NCBI GenBank assembly: GCA_964034945.1
Contig: OZ035960.1
Coordinates: 80,881,331-80,945,330, forward strand
DNA length: 64,000 bases
Source: Chrysopilus asiliformis
Taxonomy: Eukaryota > Arthropoda > Insecta > Diptera > Rhagionidae
Reading direction: 5' to 3'
The notes below the pieces were generated by a model. The model made no database searches. It was not told the origin of the DNA and saw nothing but the letters and a program-made list of their open reading frames with translations. Position numbers and translations under genes: made by a program. This document shows positions 45,401-57,400 of this stretch, one piece after another (the stretch's first letter is position 1; every line of letters starts with the position of its first letter).

Positions 45401-48400
45401 TAAATCAAAGTTTGCACTTTACATTACATAGTTTGCACTTTACTCGCGCAAATAGCGCTTAAACTGAGAAAACCGCATAAGTTTACCATTTGACAAATGG
45501 AATATCAAAATTTTTATGGAAAATTATTTGCAGCAGCCTGATAAATTTCCGCGGTGATTTTGAAGTGTCAATAATCGAGGAAATTTGTGCTCATCGTATA
45601 AAATAATGTTTGATGTAATATTTGTTGTAATTGTAAACTGTCTAATGGTTTTTTGACTGAATTGAAGTCAAAAATCCACAATTAATTTCCCTAAGCTCAG
45701 GAAAATTAATTGTGGTTTGGAGTGGTTGGAGTGGTATTAAACATAATTTTATACGAAAAAGTGATCATTTTTAAATTTCGTGGAAAAACGTTTGGGATTA
45801 AAGTCACTTCCACAATTAGTTTGAAGAGTACGTCATGCAATAGTTTGCATATGAAATGCTGAATTTTTTTTTATATTCTAACACTTATTTTCTTATTTTT
45901 TTTTTAAATAAAAAGCCGGTGTCTGTCTCGTAGAGACGGCCAAAAGACGTGGATACGCCTACAATGAACGCCAATAGATGTTTAACACTTTGAGCCCCAC
46001 GTGCCGACCATTCATAAATGTATTCGGAAGTCGCGGAAATTGCACAAAACATTTCAATACTTATGTAGTTGTTCAATAATTTTCGAAAGTAAACTAACTA
46101 AACAAATAACATAACCGAGTTTTATTAACCCTTTCATTCACGAATTATTTCTAGACCTGAAATAATTGTTTGAAGCATTTCAACTAATTAAGGGAGGCTT
46201 AATTAACATAAAAAATAAAGTTTTTCAATTTTCTTTTTAAACAGGGGTTTTAGAAGATGTACAATATATTGTACATACTTTTTATGCGATCATCTTTCAA
46301 TTTTTTCAGTATTTTTTGAAGAGTACTGGTACTTGAAATCAGTTTCAGTACTTCATGTACTGGTACTGATTTTTGTTTACAGTACCAGTACAAAAAAGTA
46401 CTGGTACTGGTGTTAAGTACCAGTAAATTATGTACTGGTACTGAAAATGCTATTTCAGTACCAGTACCATATACTGGTACTGGTACTGATGTACTGAGTA
46501 TTTTGCCCAGCTCTGGTTCCAGGCTGACCTGATTGAGTTTTTTAACACTAGATTGCCCAAGGAAGTCAAGCAGTCACAATGAGTGCTTTTGGCAATATAG
46601 GTATAACACATATACATATATATACCGGAAATGAATGAGGGGGGAGGTAACTAAAATTATTAATAAACGCATTTATATGTTGTACAAAAAGTCACAAAAT
46701 TCTAACAAATTGTGTCATTATATACATAATTGTTTTTCTGATTGAAATTAAAAAGCAGTCAAAATGACTTGCTTGGGCAATCTAGTGTTAAGTCAAAAAC
46801 AGAATTATACTGGTGCCTTCTTTATGAACAGTACGGGCAAGAATTCCCCATAGATTTTCTATGGAATTCATGTCAGCACTTCTGGCTGGCCAGTCTAGAA
46901 CAGCAATATTTCTGTCTTGAAACCACAGCTTGGTCTCATTGGCAGTGCGTACGGCTGCATTATCCTGCTGGAAAATAAAATCCTCCGGTAAAATGTCTTC
47001 TGCCATACTTATTAAGGCTCCGTCAAGGATATCGCAGTAGGTAGAAGCCTTAATTTTAGGGGGAACCCACGCAATTCTTGATTTTCCATACCACGAAAAT
47101 GCGTCCCATATCAGCACACTTCCACCACCAAAATTGCGGCTGATTTTAACTTGCAGAGGTGTCCTCAAATAACAACGAAATCCATCTAAATTAAATTTAT
47201 TTTCATCACTGATGGATTTTCGAATGCAAAGAACCGCGTCAAAATCGGTATACTGGTAGAAGTCGATCTTATAAATTTCTAATTTTTATCTGTTATTATT
47301 TTTTTTTTGTTGTCAATATTTTTTCATAATGTGTTCAAGAATCTCTTACCACTGTCGAGGCTCGAACCCGAGACCCTTCCCTTTGTCGGCCACTTCATTT
47401 ACCGGTAGACTATGTAAGCCAATTAAGAAATGGATTATAAATGTGAGTGACCTTTACTGGGGTGAAATGATGACAAATTTACGGGGATGAAATAGTAAAG
47501 TGTCAGATTTTTTTTTGGAAATCGAAAGAAATATAAAATAATGGGACGAAATCAGAGGTTCCCCAGTAAAATTTTACTTTATTATCAGTAAAATTTAATG
47601 TGTTTCAGTTTCAGTAAATTTTACTGGGAAAACAGTAGAAAGAGAATATTTACTGATTTCCCCAGTGATATTTCGATGGGAAATTTACTGGGAATAGAGC
47701 GTTTGGTTTAGAGTGTGCACGAAGAAAGACTGTCAATTTTTGCAGCTTCTTCAGTTTTTCTTCGTGCAGCGCAACGAAAGTAGCCATGTCTGATCCAAGC
47801 ACCAAAAACAAAATGTCGAACGCATGACGGCATTTTGTTAAAAACATACAAACAAGTACCCACCGTGTAAGGTCTCAAAATAAAAGGCTTCGAAAAAGTG
47901 CTGTCAGCATGTAATGCTAACTGAGAAAAATTAAAATCGTGGAGCATAACGCCAATTTGTCGAAATTGAACGGAGTACGCATTGTGTAGAGCGTTGAAAA
48001 AGCATATAAACGTGTATAGCAAACTCAGAAAAAATAACTTTTAGTCTTACTAAAAAAGCTCAAGGACCATTTTCATCACTGTCTACTGGCCGGCAAGTAG
48101 ATGAAAATCCAGTAGGTCAGTCATCTACACGTATTCGGCACATGCCAGACAACGATATATCATATGACATTCGGTACAAAAGATAACTCGAAAAATTGCT
48201 TTATTGAGTTGTTAGCAATAATCATTATATACTTTGTATGTTGAGTACTTTGAAATAATTATTATAAAAATCAAATCACCTGAATTTTGGAAATCGTCAA
48301 AAAAATTAAAATTTTATTAGGTTGGAAAAAGCTATCAGAACAACTAAAAGAAATTTAAAGATTTGTTAAGAACAAAAACACCATACAAATTTCAAATCTG

Positions 48401-51400
48401 AGTTCTGGTGTTTATACCCGTATGGTGAAACCAAAGGCTATATTAACTTTGCCTTACCGTTTGTAACGCCAAGATCCCGTCATCACACACAAAAATGAAT
48501 TACACCAGTGTGTTTAGAATGATAAAAATAATTAATTTCTGCATGTCCGTCTGTCTGTCCGTCTGTCCGTCTGTCCGTCTGTCCGTCTGTCTGTCCGTCT
48601 GTCCGTCTGTCCGTCTGTCCGTCTATCCGTCTGTCTGTGGCGCGGATTGCGGGCGCACGGATTGAGCTAGAGACTTAAAATTTTGCACAGATCCGTTTTT
48701 CGTAAAATGTGAGGCTAAGTTCGTTAATGGGCAAAAATGGACCATTAGGGGGGGGTACCCCCCATACGAACGAAAACTTTTTTTCTGAATATCTCAAAAA
48801 CGGTGAATTTTATCAAAAAAGTCCAAGAATAAAAGTTATTTAGGATATGATTCTACATAAAACTCCCATACATCAAAATCCGATTGGAATAAATTTTAAA
48901 AAATCTTATTGGAAAGTTTGACTTCAAATTGGAATTTTGGTATAACTGTTCGAATTTTGATACGAATATCACCATACGGGTCTCCAATGATTGCCAGATT
49001 GGCAATTATAGCTTTTGTTATGTTTTTGTTCTTAACATGAGTATAAAGTGACAACCGTACATTTTGTTATTACAATATTTAACAGCAAGTGCCAAACTCG
49101 CACGCAGTTGCTGAGCTGAATAGTTGCACTAGTTGAGCAACTAACCCGGCCCTACGCGACTATAAAGTCTGTCAGTAGCACAGACTTCAAATGTCAAATT
49201 ACTGACAACGAATTAAAATACATTTAGCGAACTGGCAGTTAGTGGATTTACACGAGACTGTGTCAGCGACTGTGCCAGCTCTACAGACGCGTGTAAGGGC
49301 CGGGTTAACTTCGTGGCAAGTAAACGCACACATAACCCCGACGAATACTATGAAACCGACGAGCTACTTGCCGGCCAGAAGATAGTCGTGGAAACCAGCG
49401 TTTAAATAAAACAATAAAGACAATTCTTTCTAAAACAAACTTTTTTTAAAATATTAAGTACGAAAAGAAAAATAGTTCAGTTAAATTAAAATTCGCCCCA
49501 TATTGATCTGTTACATGTGTAATTTACTAGCATCATGTACTTAATTGAACTTATTGAAAAGTTATCTGTTATATTTTCATTCAATATCAGTTTATAATTG
49601 CTGATATGATACCAGTATGACTACAATTGATTTCTATGTTCATCAAATATAACTTGTCAGAGATATGTTGCATGCAACGTAAATCTAAGCCAAGTGATTT
49701 TGATTACTACGTGAAAAAATTATCATAAGAGATATACAATTTTTGCATCGATGGTGATGAAACTATAACTATGTAATCATCTTTAACCAAGATTCTCATT
49801 ATACTAATTACCATCTTACCATTTCTATCTGAAACCAAATATAAATAATTCGTGAATTTCTTTTTTTAATAAATGATAAAAAGAAATTCTGGAAGATGAA
49901 TATTATTTACTAGATAACAAGCATGCACATTCGAATACAACAATTATACATGATTAGAATATAACTCAATTAAACCCAATCTAACTTCCTCATTTGTATT
50001 ACCCTATTATTTCAGTAATCATCATGTGTGCAAACCCCCAGTCAATTCGACAAATAATGTTATCGGCCGAGGAACTAAATATGATCGACAGCGGGGAATA
50101 TGTCTTCTTCAATATTGAGCTCTATTCAAGGTATACCATAATATTACTATCATACCCTATTTCAATACACTTTTAGATTAATCGATTATGTCATAGTATT
50201 AGCCAGACAACAACACAGCCATGGTATGATAAAAATGATACTCCAGAAAATAATGAAAGAGCTAGAAAAGCATACACAGCACTTCTAACAGTAACTGCAA
50301 AACAGCCAGATGATGAAAATTATATAGAATTTTCTAATAAGGTAAATAAGTCATAATAAACATAGCTTTTATCAATAAAGAAAATCTAATCAATATTAAA
50401 TTAAATTTATGAAACATTGATATTCTATTTACATCAGGTAAAAGAGATTGCACGTACAAAATATAATTACACGTTCGAAAGAGATGAGCCAGTGTCGACA
50501 TTTGTCACAGCATTTTATGACGCTGTATTACTTTATGCTTTTGCTCTCAATGATAGTATTACAGAGGATCCCTCAGTTCTTACAAAACCAATAAATGGCA
50601 CCGATATGGTGCATCGGATGTGGAATAGAAGTTTTAATGGGATAACTGGAAATGTAACTATAGATACGAATGGAGATCGAATATCCGCATACTCTCTACT
50701 GGATATGAATCCAGAAACTGGAAAATTTGAAATTGTTGCCCATTACTTTTACAATCACTTGGAATACGTTCAGGGTAAAAGTATTCATTGGGCGGGAGGA
50801 CGAATTGATCCGCCGCCTGATAAACCCATATGCGGTTTCGATGGATCCTTATGTCCCGACAATTGTAAGTTGACCATATTGATCTATTTAAACATTTTAA
50901 TTACATAAAATATGACCACAGCACTTCCAGGATACGCTATACTATCTCTTGTATTGGGATTTACGGTAGTGATAATGGCTATTATATCTATTTTGGGTTA
51001 TCGTCATTACAAATCAGAAGCTGAAATAAACTCCATGACGTGGCGAATTAATTGGAATGAAATAATGCCATGTGACCCAAATGCTAAATATCGTGGCAGT
51101 ATGCACTCATTAGCTAAACGTGGAAGCCAAATAACATTATATTCGGAGGATTTGGGATCTCTATCTGGCGATCGACAAATTTATATTCCCGTTGGATTCT
51201 ATCGAGGGTGTAAAGTCGCGATTAAGAAAATCGACGAGTCCAATATTAATCTGAATAGATCTTTAATGCTAGAGCTAAAAAAAATGAAAGATATTCAACA
51301 TGACCACTTAGTTAAATTTTATGGGGCGTGCCTCGATCCACCAAAGTGTTGCATTTTAACCGAATACTGCCCAAAAGGATCTCTTCAAGACATTTTAGAA

Positions 51401-54400
51401 AATGATCAAATCAATCTAGACTGGATGTTTAAGCTCTCGTTAATGCATGACATTGTGCGTGGAATGCACTTCCTCCATCAATCCGATATCAAAGCTCATG
51501 GCACACTGAAATCATCAAATTGCGTTGTCGATTCTAGATTCGTATTAAAAATCACAGATTTTGGACTGCACAGACTTAGAAAGTCAAATGATGAAGACGA
51601 TGTGGAAAACTGTAACAGCCACGCCTATTGGAAAAGTCATTTTTACAACATGCAATTAGTTTTGACTCAGATGAATAACATAATTTTATGTTTTAGAATT
51701 TTTATGGACAGCCCCAGAAATACTGCGCTTGGAGAATCCTCCATTAGAAGCTACGCAGAAGGGAGACGTCTATTCGTTTGGAATTATCGTCCACGAAATA
51801 ACAACCAGACAAGGTCCATTTTATTCTGGCGCCGATTGCTTCAAATCCCCAAAAGGTAATCTGGTTTTCTTTTCATTTCGCCAAAGAATAAAAATAAAAT
51901 GGAATCCCTCGTATATAAGATTTGGTAGGGTGGTGCTTATTTTTCAAAGATCTTTTCAAGACTTCTAAATATTTTCCGAAATATGCGAGATTTTTTTTTT
52001 CTTTTCACTGAAAAATGTATTAAAAAGAAAGAAATAATTTTTAGGGCGCATATTTTTGCACATATTTTTAATAAACGCTTTTTACTTTCTTCTACGGAGT
52101 ATAATAAAGTATTGTATTCATGAAAAATTTCGACCTCTTAATTTTGCCTAAAAAACATTTCCCGATCACTCCTGAGTCGATTGGAGTCATATTAAAAAAA
52201 TGTCTTTCTGTCTGTCAGTCTGTGTACAAGATTTCTCAAAAACTAATAGAGCTAGCGCCATGAAATTTTATAGGCATGTTGGGTCCTGAAATGGGACGAT
52301 CCTATCAACTTTTGGTGGAAATCCGTTAACCGGAAGTATCCAAAATGGCGGTTTTTCAAAAATCGCAATTTCGTTTTTCTCGATTTACTCCCAAACTACG
52401 CGTTTTTTAGTGGCCTTATGTATGACAAAACTTGGAGAAAATAAAATTTCCCACACTTTTGTCTTTAGCTATAACTCGATATCTCAACCTGTTATCGAGA
52501 TAAACCGTTATTTCCAAAAAAAAAAAGTTTTTTTGCGATTATCTCGAAAACTAACGGGTTTTTGCTGACTGAATGTATGAAGTGAATTAATGAGAATGGC
52601 ATTCTGCACAATTTTGTTTCTTACCGTTATCCGTTATCTTTTACCGTTATTGAGATATTTAGATTAAAATATAAAAAAAATATATTTTTGCAAATTACTT
52701 GCAAACTAACGATTTTTCGACAAATTAATTTAAGGAAGAATTGGAGATGTTAAAATTTTCTACCTTTTTGCCATTTACCGTAAATTGATATCTTTTACCG
52801 TTCTCAAGTTATCTCAAATTTTGTACGTTTTTGATATTTTTGAATAAACCAAGAATTTATTGGGAGGTCGTCTTAGGTTGACAACGCGACAGGGCTCTAG
52901 CGTAAATTGCGCAGGGTCGTAGATTTTGTAGAAGAAAGTTTTGTGTTGACCACAACTGATATTTTTATTTATTTTTTTATTTTATCCTTTCTAGTCATTT
53001 TGTATTTGATTTGTAAGATTAAAAGTAAAAAAATACGTCAAAATTGTTCTTGCGGTTCAAGAGATAGCAGGGGAGGAGTTGCCAAGCAATGCGAGGGGTA
53101 GATTTTAGTGGGCGAACAATTTACCCAATGAAGGAAACCGCTTAGAATTTGCTCCAATGGTAAAGAGTAAATTCAAGAGATAGCTGGAGGGTGTGTTTGC
53201 AGGCAAGCGGAGGGGTAGATTGCGTACAAACTTATTGCATTGTCATCAGATATACCTATGTATACAAAATTTCCAGTCAATCAGATGGGTGGAAGTGGGT
53301 CGAAATTAGATTACAAGATATGATCCTGACAGACAAACAAACAAACAAAAAAGCAAGATAAATAAAAGCTTTTAAGAATTCTAACACGCGAAAGTTATTC
53401 CATTCTTCGCGGGCATAAACTTTCTGCGGGTCGGGTTATAGCCAGGGATGGCCCCAATTTGCCTTAGGAGGGAAGTAGATTGGACCAAAAATAGTAGTAG
53501 ATTGATACTAATTGTAGCAGATTTTCAAAAAAAAACCTTTTCTACCTATGCCGATATACCAATTTGTATAACTAAAGCTAAATAGCTTTATCATTCATAA
53601 TACCAAAATTATATCAACAAAAAACTTGCTGTAGTTCAAAAAATGGCATTTAAAAACTTCTTTTGTATTGGCTGCCTCATATTTAATTTCGTTAGAAGCT
53701 TTTTAAATTTAACATGTATAATACAATTTTTTAGTTGATTCATGTATTTTACAAAAAATAGTAGTAGATTTGATTTACTACGCACTAAGGCTTTTAACCC
53801 TTTCACTCGGCGCGTACACAATTGTGTACATGATATTTAACTCGTATTTTTAAGAGAATTAGAAGGAAGAGGGACAATGATTGACAATTTATGTACACAA
53901 ATGAGTACATAATCAAAAAGAGACTTCTAAAAAGATATTTAAATTTTTTAAATTTTGAAATATATTTTGTTGCTATATATTATTATTGAAAAAAGCAAAA
54001 AAAAAATTTTGTTGTTTTTTTTGAATAATAATATATATTTTTATATATTATTATTGAAAAAAGCAACAACATATTTTTTTTGCTATTAGAAATAAATGCC
54101 GAGTGAAAGGGTTAAAGGCCAAAATAGTAGTGGATTTACTACAATTGTAGTAGAGGGACATCGCTGGTTATAGCGCCTCCATCTTCATGAGCCTATCTTT
54201 TTTACTGACCCCAAATTTCTTTTTGTTGTAATTTATCAGGAAACTTGTAATGTTTTACTGAAACTGGGCTCCACGCTTAAAAGGGTAGGCCACGACGGAA
54301 TAAAAATTGCTACAGAGGTTCAGAAGATAGGCAGGGGAAGCCAAAGCGGCTGACTGGCCAGGCTCCGTGGGCCTTTATGACACAAAGGCGTAAGGGCCGT

Positions 54401-57400
54401 CATAAAGAAAAAATAAAATATGAGTTGTGCGCAATAGAAAAAATTCCTGTGCAATATTTCGTTTCAAAAAAACTATTAAAAAAATATTTTTTTTGAAAAA
54501 AAATAATATATCACAATAATAAAGATGCGTAAAAACCGTTTATGCAGGAAATTAAATTTCCTTTAAATTTGGTAAAAAAATACAACTTGTTTGTTTTCCA
54601 ACTTGATAACAAGTTTTGCCATTATTTTGCTCGTGTACGACTCATGAATTAAATGCATGTGCTCGTAAGCATATTTTAGCCTACACGCAAAGATGTGATA
54701 GAATATACTTGAAACAGCCATTAAATGGTTGTGCGAATCATAACTTTTATTAAATGAATATGCCCACCATTTATATTTATATGATTTGTGTCATCATATT
54801 CCAAATTCTGAAATGGTTGGCTCTATCATACACGATAATGGCGTTAAATTTGTATGTGGCAGAGAAAGACAAAATATAGTTCTCACATCTCGGGGTACTA
54901 ATTTGTATCGTCATAACCAAGAAGTGGTCTAATTACCCACTGCAGGCGTCCGCAAAATAATATGGCGGTATAGTTTTGTTAATCGTATATTGCTAGTTTT
55001 AAAAATCCAATTAAAAAGAAATTAGTTTTTAGAAATTAGTTTGCATTGTTTTTGTTAAATTTTTCATGTCAGTTTTTTCCGATTTCTTTAAAAAAAATTC
55101 TTGTTTTTCCAAAATATTGAGGGGAAGAAGTATTTTTTCGAAGCAACATAAACACTTCCATCGAACAATTGCATTCGTTCGGAGTTTTTGGTCTATAATG
55201 TCATCAATTATTTCGTTTCATATCATATTATTGTTATCAGTCATCTTATATATTTCTCCTCAACATTGTGAAATTAAACCAAAAATGGAAGATAATTCAA
55301 ATGGAACGTCATATTTTTCAGAGAGAAAAATAGAAATATACTTAGCCAAACAGAGACAGTAGCTCTCAAGAGACTCCCAACCATTTGGTATGGTTGGCCC
55401 AAACATTTTTGTAACGCTTCTCTCATTTTATAATTCACCCAATCATATATTTTCTTTGCGTGTATGTTCTGGACTGATCTCTATTTGAATTTTCACACAG
55501 ATCACTGTTGCTTGGCCTGAATATCGACTTAAGCTATTTTAATTTATTAGAGTAAGTTCGGGTATTGTGGTAGGGGAGACCGGGAAAAAAGTAACACGTC
55601 ATGAAAGTAACAAGGACTTTCCTGAGAAGCACAAACGTGCTAACGTTTTTTGTGTGGTGCAGTTAGATGTGCAATTCGATTCACTCATTTTCAGTTAATT
55701 TGGGTTGAGCTGTCATTGAAACCACGTGTGGGGGAGTCAAATTTCTCAATTTTGTGAGTTCGCGAGAATTTTTTATGTGTTGTTTTTTTTTGCATATCGG
55801 TTGTTAAACCATACGGGTTAAGGTGAGTTCTTGCTACAGCATTCCTGAAACATCTATTGATATGTTCTAGTGCAGGCCTCGGCACCATGTATGTAGTGAT
55901 TTACTACTACTCGAAAAAAATTTATGTTTCTTCATATACTATAACACAAAATGAGAAAACGCATCATTTTCATTTTTTACGCTCTTTCGCTTTTGATGGA
56001 GACGTTTAGGAACAGTGAACTACACAATTTATCATTATGCAATTTCAGAATCATTTGTTCCGCCTAAAGGAAATTTCTCTAAAAAAAACTTTCTTTAAGT
56101 TGTCAACCTGTCTTACTCTTTCTACTTCATTGCATCGGGCAAAATCGAACTTATGACAGCTGTTGTCATGGCGTTCTAGATTGAATTTTTTATTCGACAT
56201 GTAACCAATGATTACCTAATATAGATAAGAAAGTTCTCCTAAAATATTTGGTTTGAGAGAGGGACAACTAGCGACATGCTGGCGGTTTCAATTTCTGTGT
56301 GAATACTGAGTTATTTATGTGTGCGGCCTCATCTCAAGTTTTCCCACATCTCAGTTGTAATGCGTAATTTGTTGTAATGCGCCTCGAAAAAACCATAAAA
56401 AAATCGCACAATGGCAATACACAAATTTGATTCTCAGCAGTCAGTTAGTTAAAAATCAAAACAAACCACCAATTTCGGTGGAAAATTTAGTTTTCGTGTT
56501 AATTTCGTTGATTTTTAGTGTATTTCGCGATTGAAATACTAAAAAAGTGTTATAATTTGCTTGAAAATTTTCGTGAGCTGTCAGGCCGCTGTCGGAAGCA
56601 TGATGGTGTTAGTGCAAGGGTTGTGTAAATATAATACAAGTTTTTGACTGCTATAAGGATATGAAAATCTCGCTTGGTTTAGCCCTGACTAAACGACAAG
56701 TTTCTTGTTTTTTCTTTAACTCCATATGACATGAAGGAAAAAAAGGGAAAGACGGTTTTGCTCGGTGACTTTTTTTTATCGCGCATCTCTTTTCTCTGCT
56801 GTAGGTAAACGGAAACTTCCGTTTACTTCCCATCTATATTAGTTAATCATTGATGTAACTGCAAACTAGACATTGACGGTTTTCATTATTTGTGGTTATT
56901 AAATATTTGTTTTCCCAATCACACGTATTTGAATTTGAATATGAGCGCTTCATAATGGAAAAGGAAAACTAAAAAAAATCAAATTTGTATACACCCGCAC
57001 GCATCAACAACAGAAATTATACTGAATGGCTGTCGTAGGCTCGCTGGCTCGCTCCATCGATTGTTAGTCAATCGTTTGATTTCGGCTGCCGAAGTGGCCG
57101 TCGTCAACCAACACGTATCATTGCGTTGGAGAGTCGAGTAAAAACGTTCATACATTGATTGTAATCTCGTAAAATTTGAAATTTTTTTTATCGTATTGAG
57201 GAGCCAGACGAGCCAAGCAGTGCCGAGGCTTGTTCTAGTGTTTAATTTTGAAAGGTTTTTGGTAGTGTTAACGTTATAAAATATTTTTTGTAAAAAACCG
57301 AGATAAGGACAAAAGTAACATGACACCTTGTGGACGAAAGTAACAACGGATGACCATCCGAAAAATTACTGTACCTCTTGATGTATAATATAAATCTTAA

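Noticed and set aside
45086..46523. GTACTG repeats considered a satellite array
   Set aside because: The repeats are confined within an element with hAT ends and an 8-bp target duplication.
48546..48640. Regular CCGTCTGT repeats considered as a CRISPR-like or regulatory array
   Set aside because: It is a simple microsatellite inside a DINE-1-like element; no spacers.
56979..57326. 115-codon minus-strand frame
   Set aside because: Lies in the GGGGAGACCGGG element interior; no recognised domain and no repeat in frame elsewhere.
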